Assembly: GCA_023053575.1 (NCBI GenBank)
Contig: JAKZAP010000022.1
Span: 11,016,518-11,080,517 of the forward strand
Reading direction: 5' to 3'
Source: Branchinecta lynchi
Lineage: Eukaryota; Arthropoda; Branchiopoda; Anostraca; Branchinectidae
Length of the DNA: 64,000 bases
Under the pieces are notes generated by a model. That model was not told where the DNA came from, searched no databases, and saw only the letters and a program-made list of their open reading frames with translations. The translations under genes were made by a program, and so were the position numbers. Position 1 is the stretch's first letter, and each line of letters opens with the position of its first letter. Below are positions 34,931 through 45,397 of this stretch, piece by piece.

Positions 34931-36730
34931 TAACAAGAGCTACGAGCTCATATGGCGCTTGTTACGAGTAGGTGTTGCAAGGAAGTAGATGAGAACGTCA
35001 CAACATACCCCCTTTATCCTCCTAGGATCGGACTTAGAAATAGGATATCTAGTTTCACTAAAGGATGAGCATTCCCGGCATCCTCGATCATCTAGAGCAA
35101 ATGTCAGGGCACACTATTTCTGGTACTCGTCTCCCCCAAACTCCCCCTACCACGGCCGAATCTGGTCCAGACACATAAACTGATCATCTAAAGCATCGTC
35201 TCTTACCGGCTATCAAGTTTCGCTCGAGTCTGAGAATTTTCGCGAAACGTACCTCCCCCCACCGTGTTCAGATCCGGTCCGGACCATCAATTATGTCATC
35301 TAGGGAACATAGTATATCTGCTCTTCAAGTTTCATTCAAATCCCTCCAATCGTTTGACCCCTATGTGAGCCATACAATTTCCGGGACTCCCCCTCCAACT
35401 CCCCACACTGTGGCCAAATACGACTAGGAAACATAGACCTCATATCTCTGACATCTCCTCTCCTCATCAAGTTTGAGTCCTATCGAAGCATATCTGCAAA
35501 TTTTCGGTTTCCGGTTTATCCTCCTCCTACCCTGGCCAGATCCGGTCTGAACCGTTAAAAACAAACTAGGTCGCATAAAATCGGCACTGTCAAAGTTGCA
35601 TCACATTCGGTGCAATCGTTTGATCTGGGTGCATGTCACAAAGTTTATAGATCCCCCCCCCCTCCAACTCTTTCAACCATTGCCGCATGTGGTTCAGAGA
35701 CATGTTGTGCCTGTCTAGGTCATTAGTTCTTATCACCAGAAAAGTTTTACTCGAATAGGACCACCCGTTCACAACCTACACAAATCAGTAATTTCCGGAT
35801 TCCCCTCCTCTTAACTCCACCGAAAATGGTTGGATCAAGAAATGGAAATTTTCCTATGGCATTGTGTCAGATCCTTAAGTCTATTTGGTTGGATCACTAA
35901 TATGCCTGCCAAGTTTCATCGTCCTTACCACATCTGGAAGTATCCTTACTCGCGATCACCGGAATTCTGGGAAACCCCCTCCAACTCTCCCCAAAGAATC
36001 CCGATATGGTCTAGTTCTGTCAATAACGTATCTAGGGCTTATGTTTGTTCTTCCTACCAGATTCCATCCCGATCCCTAGACGCTAAGCGTTTCACGGAAA
36101 TTCCGGTGCCCCCCTTCGACTCCCCCCACAAGTATCGGATCCGGCCCGGACTTGAAATGGAGCATCGGAGACGACACTTCATTCGACTTGTGAAGTTTCA
36201 TTCAAATCGGATCGCCCGTTCAAAAGTTATGAATGCCACTAGATTCCGGATTCCCCATCCCTCCCCTCCTCCCACGACGGTCTGATCATGTAAGCGACTA
36301 TTCTCAAGTCAGTTTGTTCGAGTCCATGATACGCCAGCCCAGTTTCATCGTCTTAGTACGTCAGGAAGTACAACACTCGCGGGATCACCAGAATTCCGGT
36401 CCCCGTCACAGTGCCCGGATCCGGTTCGGTTATGTCAATGATGTATCTACTGTTTGCTTGGTGTCTTCCCACCAAGTTATCTCGATCCCTCGACTCATAG
36501 CGTTTCCCAATATTTTCGGTTGCCCCTTCCAGCTCCCCCCAAAAGTCACTGGATCCGGTCCGGATCCAGACGACCAATCACCCAGTTTAACATATTGTTA
36601 TGTTACACTGGTTACGGAACACGAGCGTTTTCTGACACAAGGTTCCGTGATCTCTTCCCACCCATTAACGATCCTCCCAGAAGTAAATACCCCCGTGAAA
36701 AATCCCAGAAAGTCCCCAAATTAACACCAG
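34925..36730. mobile_element. C-rich degenerate repeat element, copy 2 (~1.8 kb)
   Basis: Starts AACAAGAGCTACGAGCTCAT, ATGGCGCTTGTTACGAGTAG like 31809. It has the same internal succession of AAGTTTCA..., TTCCGG and C-run motifs. The end is less clear. ORFs of 151 and 163 aa (35830-36285, 36233-36724) sit in the repeat and overlap in different frames; they are not considered genes. Confidence 0.6.
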
Positions 36731-37040
36731 TAATTTGCACTCACGAAAGATACAGGAAAAGCATCGTTCCATCTTTCGTGACACTTTTTAATTCTCACGA
36801 CTAAAAATTAATTTGTTTTGTTCCATTTGCATTTATATGATTTGGTTGTGCTTAAATTGTATATATATATATTGACATCTGCAAATCTGCTGTAAATGTC
36901 CATTGACAACATTTTCATGTATTATATGTTGACCAGAAATGCAAATTTGGCATGATTGCTGTGAAAGTCATTTTTAAATTAAATTCTACTCTACTCTAGT
37001 CTACACTGGCTTAGCAAACGGCTTAGCAAAATGTCGCAAA
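36731..37040. other. Unassigned stretch
   Basis: AT-rich sequence with a (TA)5 run near 36861. Nothing recognised. Confidence 0.4.
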
Positions 37041-37430
37041 TACTTAAAGGACCCCTCGCACTATTTACTTCAGCTTACAGTATATCAAAATATTTAGATA
37101 CTTAAAAACTATGCTGTGCTTTCGACAAATAACCCACGGTTTCGGCTGTTTTAAGCCTTTTCTGAGACCCGTTGACTTATAGCAAAAACAGGGAAACAGT
37201 TTACATAACCGATTTTTCTGATGCAAAAACTTCTCGCAGACAACCGTTGACAGCGTGATACACATCAAAGATAGCAAAACACGACAAGTGAGAAAATCAG
37301 CGTGGTTTTGTTAGAGGGGTTAGAATGTACCGTACGAAATTGGTGACTCCGGGTTTAGAAATATATGGAGTGATTATGGAAGTAGGTTGTTTTAGTATAA
37401 TAGGTAAAGCAAGTCCTTTAACTTGGAGAT
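37041..37430 (-). repeat. AAAGGACCCCTCGC...AAGTCCTTTAA repeat
   Basis: Outer ends TTAAAGGACCCCTCGCAC (about 37045) and AAGTCCTTTAA (about 37411-37421) are partly inverted. The interior has GGTTTCGGCTGTTTTAAGCC, the inverse of the 24770 and 29590 landmark. The first bases of the window (GCGAGGGGTCCTTTAAATA, about 22-40) carry the same terminus, inverted. Confidence 0.5.
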
Positions 37431-37615
37431 TATGTTACATCATTATTTTGTACAAAAACAGTAATTAAGACGGTTGAGGTTGAATCTATAAATGGTTGAT
37501 TTCAATTGTAAAGGGAACAATCAGAAGAGGTGCATTAGAACTTGGAACATCAGAACATAGGACTGATCACAACTTAAGTGAAGAATTGTGCGAACACTTT
37601 TAGCTCCTGAGATCT

Positions 37616-38735
37616 CTTTTTGGGATCCCAAAACGTAATTGGAGGGATACGTATGACATCGCAAAAGTTGTCCGTCTGTCCGTCCGTCTGCAAGCGCGAT
37701 AACTCTCGGAGGGAATGAGATATTTTGATGAAAATTGGTGTGAGTATTCGTTGGGACGGCAGACCAGTTGAGTTCGTAAATGGGCTTTGTAGCTCTACAT
37801 TTAGGGGTGGGGGAGGGGGTTCAAATTAAGGGGCAAACAAAATATTTTGAAACAGCTAATATGATAGTCGATTATGGGGTAAGAAGACATGCTGAAGACG
37901 ATGGTGAAAACCATTTTGTAATCGGACAAGTAATTCGCCCGCAATCCGGCCAAAACCGGAAAGTTTGTTAAAAGTAAAAGTTTTATTTAAAGTTTATTAG
38001 ATGTTCGAATTAGGAGTAGGAAGACATGCTGAAGACGATGATGAAAACCATTTTCTCGACGGACAAGTAGTTTGCCCGGAATCCGGCTCAAACCGGAAAG
38101 TTTGTTAAAATTAAAAGTTTTATTTGGAGTTGATTAGATGTCCGATTTAAGGCAAGAAGACATGCCGAACACTTATGTGAAAATTATTTTCTACCCGGAC
38201 ATGTAGTTCGCCCGGAATCCGGCCAAAACCGCAAAATTGTTAGAAGTTAAAGTTTTATTTGTAATAGATTAGATAACCGATTTAGGGGTAAGAAGAGATG
38301 TTGAATCCGTGTCACAGTCATATTTTACCCGGACATAGAGTTCGACCGGATTCCGGCTGGAGTCGGAAAATTTGTTATAAGTTAAATTTTTATTTGAAGT
38401 TGATTAGATGTTCATTATTGGGGAAAGAAGATACCCTGAGTTCGTTTTAGAGTTTCCTTTTTTGCCGGACAATTAGTTCTGGAGTTCGGCCGAAACTGGG
38501 AAATTGGCAGAAGTGGCAGGAAGTTTTCGTCTAAACAGATATGACTTATAGGGATGTCTGAACTTGGTTTTCTCAGATGATTAGCTATTTCGCCTTAATC
38601 TGTTTCTGAATCTTAATAGTAAAAATGTTCAAGGAGTCTGGCGATAACTGGATCTGGCTAAGACAAGACTCAGTTGTCTGGATCAGAAATTGAATTTTTG
38701 GGATCCCATCGAAACCTTTGGTCTTGTTCTTTACC
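37616..38735 (+). mobile_element. GGGATCCC element with five ~137-bp internal repeats
   Basis: Begins TTTTTGGGATCCCAAAACG and CGTCCGTCTGCAAGCGCGAT, then AAGAAGACATGCTGAAGACG-type units at about 37878, 38017, 38153, 38289 and 38420. Each unit carries CCGGAATCCGGC(C/T)(A/C)AAACCGG. It ends TTTTTGGGATCCCATCGAAA and CCTTTGGTCTTGTT. No coding. Confidence 0.8.
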
Positions 38736-39265
38736 ACAGTTGCCACGCCAAATGGAAATAAATCATTAAAAAAGTTGCCACAATCCTTCGAAATTCAAAG
38801 ATGTCACAAAATCTCTGGTAAATTTTGAACCGGGTTTTGTGTGAAATTCACCAAAATTGAGTAGTTTGGTGATATTAACAAAACAAAGCCACAAAATTTG
38901 GTGATAATTCGTCACCAGTGGGAACCCTGTTCTTACTGAGAGGTTTTCCACTTTCGAAGTTTTGTTCACAGATTACGGATTTGGTTCAAACAGTTCGTGG
39001 ACCAAAGCCAGTTTCCGATTGTCTTTATCTCCTTAGAAAAGAGCACTTAGTCATTTCCCGTGCTGCCAAGTGTTAGGGATTCGTGGCTCTTTAACATATT
39101 GTATATTAGGCTGGAATTTATCTAATTCGTCATTGTACCGTCAAAAAATTTTACTAATTGACCGAGTAGCAAGCCCAATAGTGGCATTTATTTTGTGTAA
39201 GCCGTCTAGATAAACACACAGCGGATGGCAAAAAAAGACAAAGTAGTAAAACAACTACAGTTGGT
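38736..39265. other. Unassigned stretch
   Basis: Lies between two GGGATCCC elements. Repeated GTCACAAAAT/TGGTGA-type motifs near 38795-38910 are the only structure seen. Confidence 0.4.
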
Positions 39266-40135
39266 ATTTTTGGGATCCCAAAATGTAAGTGGAGGGATAC
39301 CTATGACATCGCAAAAATGACCGTCTGTCTGTAAGCACGATAACTCTCGAAGGGAATGAAATATTTTTTGATGAAACTTGGTGTGACGATTCGTTGAGTC
39401 GTCGGACCAGTCGAGTTCGTAGATGGGCTGTGTAGCCCTACATTTAGGGGCGGGGGAGGGAGTTCAAATTAAGGGACAAACAAAATATATTTAAACAGCT
39501 AATGTGATAGTCGATTATGAGGTAAGAAGACATTCTGAGTATGATAATGAAAACCATTTTCTTGCCGGACAAGTAGTTCATCCGGAATCCCGAAAAAAAC
39601 GGAAAGTTGGTTAAAAGTAACATTTTTATTTGAAGTCGATTAAATATTCGGGTTAGGGGTAAGAAGACATGCTGAATACCATGGTAAAAACCATTTCTCG
39701 TCGAACAAGTAGTTCGTCCGGAATCCGGCCAAAACCGGAAAATTTGTTCAAAGCAAAAGTTTTAAGATTAAGGGTTAAGAAGAGATGACAATCGTTTTCA
39801 CCCGGACATATAATTAGTCCGGAATCCGGTTGTAACCGGAATTTTTGTTAAGTCAGAGTTTTATTTAAAGATGATTAGATATTCTTTATAGGGATAAGGA
39901 GAGACGCTGGACTAGTAGTTCGCTCGGAATTCGGGCGAAACCGGAAACTTGGCAGAAGTAAAGCAGGAAGTCTTGGTCAGTATCGTCAAAATAGATATTG
40001 CTTATAGAGGTATATCTGAACTTGGTTTTCTCTGATGATTAGCCTGACGAAGACTGGATCTGGCGAAGACAAGACCCTATTGTCTGACTCAAATATTATA
40101 TTTTTGGGATCCCATCGACACGTTTGGTCTTGTTG
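39266..40135 (+). mobile_element. GGGATCCC element, shorter copy
   Basis: Same start (TTTTTGGGATCCCAAAATG) and end (TTTTTGGGATCCCATCGACA, GGTCTTGTT) as 37616-38735, with about three recognisable internal units. The copy shows unit-number variation. Confidence 0.75.
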
Positions 40136-40234
40136 TTTTACTTATTAGTATTTTTCATTGTTAAGTTCTTAGAAACTTTCAGTTATCTGTAGTGGCCCCA
40201 GAAGATATACCAAATGGAATGAAGATGATGACTA

Positions 40235-40490
40235 ATAATCAATCAATCAATCAAGTTTATTTTCCGAATAACTTAAAGCTAGAAGTGGAATGAAATATTT
40301 AGGAAATACACAGATACGAACACACATTAACTAATACACTTGTAAGATATGACCAGAAATAAATGATGGGATGAATTTGTGTAAAAATTGGGCAGAAGAA
40401 TTAGCAGGATATGGAGACATTTGATTGCCAGTGCTCCTCTTTGGTCGACGCACGGAAGACGGGAGGGGAGGGGGGAGTAGTCGGCCCATC
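40235..40490 (-). mobile_element. LINE 3' end, (AATC)n tail, inverse
   Basis: AATCAATCAATCAATCAAGT at about 40238 and ATAAATGATGGGATGAATTT are the inverse of 6780-6930 and 16260-16405. 5'-truncated. Confidence 0.65.
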
Positions 40491-40640
40491 TGGGGACAAT
40501 ACATTATCTTTGCTCAGAATTTCTTTTAAGAGAACTTCTGTAATAATAGGGGAAGGTAAGAAACAGTAGCTCAGTAGTAAAGTAAACTGACAGAGATGAA
40601 TGATAGTCATGCACAAATAAATTATAGCACTTCGCTCACA

Positions 40641-41145
40641 CGAATGTATAATAATATAATAATTATATTCAAAGCCAAAGGCCATATACAAGAAAATACA
40701 TATAAATCAATACAACAAAATAACATTATATGAACTAAACTGCGCCATCGCTCTCTCGAAATTTCACCATACCATCAACAAATCTACAAACTTTACATAT
40801 AAAGCTTGGCGTCGTGCTTTTCAAGATGTCAGAAAGTAACATAACCTCACCTCCCAATAATAGTGCGAACACACGATGAGGATTTCCCGGCCGGATTTCC
40901 TGCTGTTTCATCATCAAGTTGAAAAAATTTCAACTTTTCCATATGGAAGTGATGATGGTGCCCAAAATCCGGGGCAGGAATTCCAGACCGGGAGCACCCA
41001 ACCCTGATCGTGTGTTCGCACTTTAATTCCCTTCTTAACCCAGAAAGCTCTGGACACCGGCACAGAACATGGATCAAATCATCAATTCCATTGCCACGTA
41101 GAGGGAACGGACATGAGCGAAGTGATGTAGTCTGTTCCACGTTAT
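40641..41145 (-). mobile_element. LINE 3' end with zinc-knuckle remnant
   Basis: TTATATTCAAAGCCAAAGGC starts the tail. The minus-strand ORF 40847-41140 carries a CPFPLRGN...HVLCRCPELSGL cluster like the C-terminal knuckle at 5610-5903. Frameshifted upstream. Confidence 0.55.
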
Positions 41146-41234
41146 AATCGCCCCTGGTATGTTACTTAGAGGCGAAATATTAGATTATTATTATTAATAA
41201 TAATTTTAATAATAAGTACTTTTTGAAGACAAGT

Positions 41235-41840
41235 ACTCAATCAATTCAGTTCAATTCATTTATTTGTATCCCCCAAAGCTGGCGAGTAGAAAAAAATATA
41301 ATAACATTCACACAATCGGTCTACAGACTAATAACTAGACCATATACATTCATAAAAACTCTACGTCATTTAAAAAAACAATTAGTCTACACTATCCTAA
41401 ATGAAGTCTACCTAACACTTTAACCAAAATACAATGAACGCAACGCATCGGACAGAGTGTGCTTTATGGAATAAATTTTTGAAAAAATTGTTTCCCGTTT
41501 CTTTTTCAAAATATCAATGGGGTTTTTTAAACCATAATTATCCATCATAAAAGAACTGTATTGGTATTTCGAAAACCGGCATAAAAATTTCCCAAAATAA
41601 AAAAAAGTAGTTTTAACACGCGATAAATTTGTCAATGTTAAAAAGGGTAAAAAAGAAGATGCAAGCAAAGCCTGTGGAAGAGCAACAGTGTTAAAAATAT
41701 TTGCAAGATTGCGCCGAGATAGGAAATCCCTAAGACAAATACTCCATACTTGTACTCCATACTTGTCTTCTAAGTGTGGAGTAGCAGGACCTGTAGCTAC
41801 TATTCGGGAAAGGCGAGAGCGCTTTAAGCGCATCCTTAAT
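41235..41840 (-). mobile_element. LINE C-terminal ORF fragment
   Basis: The minus-strand ORF 41420-41833 (137 aa) starts within RLKRSRLSRIVATGPA and includes a WSICLRDFLSRRNLANIFNT segment typical in style of post-RT LINE regions. A tail with TCATTTATTTGTATCCCCCA (about 41256) follows. Family not determined. Confidence 0.45.
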
Positions 41841-42025
41841 GTAGCTCAGCAGATGCTCTACTCAGTGTCAGTTCTATCAGTGTGTGTTATTCCCTTTTTA
41901 AGTTTCTTGTGTTCTTTCCATTATTGCTGTTGATAGTAATGTTCTTTTTTGTTCTGTTTCCTCTTCTTTATTTAATTACTCCGTCTTTTTGTACATTTGT
42001 GCATTACGATGGGCAATAAATCTGT

Positions 42026-42232
42026 TATTATTATGTTTGACGGTGCAAAGCAGATAAGTCAGCTACATTTTATTAGAGCTATGTTTCGGCCCTTTTTGGC
42101 AAGGGTCCTCTTTAGGCTCAAAGCGCTTAAGCTTTCCAGAGACCCTTGCCAAGAAGATTTCCAGGGACCGTTGCCAAGAAGGGCCGGAATATAGCTCTAA
42201 TAAAATGTAGCTGACGTTTTGCACCATCAAAC
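42026..42232. mobile_element. Foldback element, near full length
   Basis: Outer arms GGTGCAAAGCAGATAAGTCA / TGACGTTTTGCACC and TACATTTTATTAGAGCTATG / ATAGCTCTAATAAAATGTAG are complementary. The centre has GGCAAGGGTCC and a doubled CCCTTGCCAAGAAG segment. About 207 bp. Confidence 0.75.
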
Positions 42233-42750
42233 ATGATTTATAGTCAGCTTGGGCTGAAGGAATATCTATCTATTATTAACAGTAGCGTATATTCCGATTA
42301 TTTTCGGGAGGGGCGAGAGCTCAGTGAAAATATGCGTCCGTTTTTTTTTCTTCATATTTTGACCGTTTATAACGCAAAAAATACCTGAAGGTGCAAAAAC
42401 ACCTTTTAATCTTGTAATCATGCACACTACGACTCAAAAATTTGTTTCTAAGATCAAGTAATGAACCATACTGTAAATAATTTTTATTTAGCTTCGCAAT
42501 TTGTATTTTCGCGTACGTTTTTCCGTAAAAAAACTCCTTTTCCGAGAATTTCGGATGAAGATGTCCATGTCGCCCGTATTTTTTTCCAATTAAAAACCCT
42601 TTTTTCAAGAATTTCTGGGGGGACGATCGCCCCTGTCGCCCCCCCCCCCCCCTAATATACACTACTGATTATTTAATAATGTTCTTATTTTTATAAATGT
42701 TATAATCATCCCTGTTATGACCCTCCCTATTCATCTTCTTCTCCTTCTAG
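42233..42750. other. Intronic stretch upstream of exon C
   Basis: Contains GGGAGGGGCGAGAGC at about 42306 and a C run followed by TAATATAC at about 42640-42660, suggestive of a C-rich element end. The pyrimidine-rich tract 42722-42748 serves as the exon C acceptor. No gene. Confidence 0.45.
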
Positions 42751-42937
42751 CACATTCCGATTTTCGCGGCCTACCTCTACGATGCTGCGCTTCTGTACGC
42801 CAAAGCGCTGGACTCGCTTTTTGGACGACTGGAGAAATCCAGACCTGGAAAGAATCTGACAGACCAAGATTATCTGGTGGTGGCGAAGGATGGAACGAAG
42901 ATCACCAAAGAAATCATCAGACTCGGAAAATATCAGA
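42751..42937 (+). CDS. Receptor guanylate cyclase, exon C (ligand-binding domain)
   Basis: Third visible exon. The acceptor is a pyrimidine tract ending TAG at 42748-42750 and the donor GTAAGAT starts at 42938. It starts in phase 0, matching exon B, and ends in phase 1. The peptide IPIFAAYLYDAALLYAKALD is the most recognisable part of the gene: AAYLYDAVxLYAxAL is a hallmark of receptor guanylate cyclase and natriuretic-peptide-receptor extracellular domains. The intron before it is about 29 kb. The next exon (juxtamembrane side of the ligand-binding domain) was not found in the remaining 21 kb, so the gene continues beyond the window. Confidence 0.85.
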
Positions 42938-43415
42938 GTAAGATCCTCCTTAGTTTGGTCGGGGACAATAGTAACCCCGACAGAGTTCGGCATATATCAA
43001 TATGACGGACGCGAAAGGCGAAGCCAATCAGTCGGTGAGCGGACGGTGGGCGGTCGTGGACACTAGAAAGTAGATATGGAGCCCCTACTCAGGTTGGATG
43101 GGTCTTTTTCGGTAAAAAAAAAAAAAGGGGGGGGGGCAGAAAAGAGTATGTCGAGCATTGAAAGTATGGATAAAGAATATCCGTTTTCTATCAGGCCTAG
43201 CCGGACCATTGCTGTCCTCGGCGAAAGTCGTGGGCTCTACTCCGATACTCAACTATCACGCTAGGCCTAGAGTTCGGCATATATCACTAAAAAAAATTAG
43301 CGAGTCACTGACTCGACACTTTCCGAAAGAAAAATGGGCCCTTTAGATTAAAGTAGATGCAAAGTCTAAATTTGAATTTAAAAACAAAGTTTTGTATTAA
43401 AAGACAGGGATAGCC
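42938..43415. other. Intron after exon C
   Basis: Includes an A-run/G-run junction at about 43118-43137 and a direct repeat AGAGTTCGGCATATATCA at about 42981 and 43269. The direct repeat could mark an insertion of about 290 bp. No gene recognised. Confidence 0.4.
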
Positions 43416-43862
43416 TACTCTTTGAGCCCAAGCTCACATGGAAACTTATATTAAAACAATGGTTAAAAACGATAAGTCGGATCAGCTAGCTTTCCCAAAT
43501 AAAAGTAGTTGGCCCTTCAGAAGTAGATTTCAAGTGTATTTGCTCTAAATTTATATTAAAAAGGGAAGTTTTATCTTAAAACAAATGAATATTTCTTGAG
43601 CCCAAGCTCACCGCCCACCGGGAAAAATATATTAAAACAATGGCTAAAAACGGCAAGTCAGCTAAAATGTTTGACTGCGATAAGCTATTTTGGCCCTTTT
43701 TGGCAAGGGTCTTCGTCAGGCTGTTGGTGGGCTGGGAGAAACGAAAATTTGTGATTGCAGTTTCGCTTCTTTCACTCCAGCAACAGCCTGACGAAGACCC
43801 TTGCCAAGAAGGGCCGAAATATCGGTGGCATGTTGCTGACTTTCCGTGTTTAGCAATTGCCT
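43416..43862. mobile_element. Foldback element with duplicated outer segment
   Basis: TTGAGCCCAAGCTCAC and ATATTAAAACAATGG(T/C)TAAAA occur twice (about 43422 and 43597). Then the arms GGCCCTTTTTGGCAAGGGTC, CGTCAGGCTGTTG and CAACAGCCTGACG, GACCCTTGCCAAGAAGGGCC follow. The spacer holds TTTCGCTTCTTTC. Confidence 0.7.
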
Positions 43863-44294
43863 AATAACAAGAACAAATAAGCCAATAGAACCTCAGTCTT
43901 TGGTCCCATGCAGCTACTGTGGATACCTCGACAAAACTGAGCTGAGCTAGAGGTATTTGCTGAGTTTTGGGTTGCTGGCCGCCTACTTCCCTCTTCGCCA
44001 CTGCGCATATCAGAGGAATTAGGGCAGGAGGCGCGCTGACCCGCTCTTCAACGTGTCCAAACAACCGGGCGGCTTGGACTTTGGAAATGTTCTTCTTCCG
44101 GGTTTTACTGCGATGTAGAGGTAACGAATTGTGATGTTCCAAGTAGCTCCTAGCCTCCGCTCCTTTGTATCGGGCAGGGTAGAGGGATTTATTCGAATCC
44201 GCATGGTTTTATTACAGAGATAGGGAGACGGGGGTTCTTGTGCTTATTTGTTCTTGCTAATGTATGAAAAGACACGTTTGATACATGAGTATTT
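43863..44294. other. Unassigned stretch
   Basis: GC-moderate sequence with no recognised gene or repeat. Confidence 0.4.
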
Positions 44295-44584
44295 CCGATG
44301 AAAAATTTGTAACCTGCGTAGTAGTACGAAAACGTTGCATGTAATACTATGTAATAGCCAATAATACTATCATTTAATGTGCCTCAGACTGGTCCAGTCT
44401 TATATGTAGTATATAGTAGCATCCTGTCTTGCCATAGTAGCATCCGGTCTTGCTAATAGTAGCATATAGTAGTATGCAGTAACACGGTAGCCTTGAAGTA
44501 GAAGCATGTAGTAGCATCGTTAGTACTGCGTGCTACTTTTTCGTACTACTTCATAGTACTACTTTCAGATAAATTTTTCATCGG
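44295..44584 (+). mobile_element. GTAGTA-rich MITE, copy 2
   Basis: Ends CCGATGAAAAATTTGT and AGATAAATTTTTCATCGG are good inverted repeats. The interior matches 7231-7527 in landmark order. Confidence 0.8.
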
Positions 44585-44697
44585 GTTGCACTCGTCAAGT
44601 TCGTTGTTTCGGATTTTCTCACTGCATACAATGCCGAAATGAGTTCAGGAATTTTAAAAATGGCAAAATAGGCGACCATATTGTAGAACGCATATTT

Positions 44698-44802
44698 TAC
44701 GGTGCAAAACGGATACGTCAGCTGTATGTTATTAGAGATATATTTTGGTACTTTTTGGCAAGGGTCCACTTTAGACTCAAGCAGGCCAAGCTAGAAAATG
44801 AA
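44698..44802. mobile_element. Half foldback abutting the Polinton
   Basis: ACGGTGCAAAACGGATACGT, CAGCTGTATG and CTTTTTGGCAAGGGTCCAC are left-arm motifs. The element lacks a right arm and the Polinton lies a few bases downstream. Confidence 0.55.
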
Positions 44803-44808
44803 CTTGTG
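44803..44808. repeat. Polinton target-site duplication, left
   Basis: CTTGTG immediately before the left terminus; an identical 6-mer follows the right terminus. Six bp is the usual Polinton TSD length. Confidence 0.9.
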
Positions 44809-45051
44809 AGTAGTATATAAAGCCGGGTTCTACTCCACCCTCCCCCCAATTTCAAAACCCCATTTTAACATCAATTTCTTAAACTTTAACATCCTTTTTA
44901 CCAAATTATCCCCCTTTTTAAGAACATTTTTATTTTCTTAATTCCAAAATAAAGGATACAAGAAATGAGAATATTACCCTTTACTACATATAAAATACTA
45001 CAATATACTACTACTTCTTTTTTTTTACATTTTTTTTTTTTTATTCAAATA

Positions 45052-45360
45052 TTACTGAGTAAACAGTTCTAAATCCACATATGTTTCTTTGTTCTTGTTT
45101 TCGCGTACAATAGGCTGCAAAACCAGATTTTTCTTTAAAAGTAATTCGTTAGCAATGGCATTATATTTCTGTGTTATAAACAAATCACAGGGTTTGTCAT
45201 TATGATTAATAACTACAACCAACTTATCACCATATTTTGTCTTAGCAATTCTCATTTTAACAATAGTATATTTCAATCCAAGAACTAGTTCTTCTTTCCT
45301 GATTGTCTCATTGTATTTATTCATTCTGATTGTATTCAAGACTTCCTTTGTGGACTCCAT
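45052..45360 (-). CDS. TIR-encoded protein, copy 1
   Basis: A 102-residue, Lys/Asn-rich protein lying wholly inside the left TIR and identical to the copy in the right TIR (58826-59134). It has an alternating hydrophobic/charged pattern without signal peptide or membrane segment. Polintons of some animals are known to encode a protein in their TIRs, but I cannot assign a function. Starts at the shared CTAATAAATGG box. Complete reading-frame conservation in both copies suggests it is functional or was until recently. Confidence 0.8.
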   Translation of the reverse strand: MESTKEVLNTIRMNKYNETIRKEELVLGLKYTIVKMRIAKTKYGDKLVVVINHNDKPCDLFITQKYNAIANELLLKKNLVLQPIVRENKNKETYVDLELFTQ

Positions 45361-45385
45361 TTATTAGGGGATGATTTTATTAAAT
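45358..45385 (-). promoter_or_regulatory. Start-proximal box of TIR protein (copy 1)
   Basis: Minus strand: ATAAAATCATCCCCTAATAA directly followed by the ATG. Confidence 0.6.
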
Positions 45386-45397
45386 AAAAATCCAGAC

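Larger units (their letters stand above)
44809..45394. repeat. Polinton left terminal inverted repeat
   Basis: 586 bp, complementary to 58792-59378. The only difference noticed is 13 versus 14 T/A in one homopolymer (about 45040-45052). Starts AGTAGT, a tandem trinucleotide. Includes the whole TIR-encoded ORF. Confidence 0.95.

Noticed and set aside
35830..36724. Overlapping plus-strand ORFs of 151 and 163 aa
   Set aside because: They lie in a C-rich periodic repeat, overlap in different frames and consist of Pro/Ser-rich repeated segments also found in the sister repeat. No family features.
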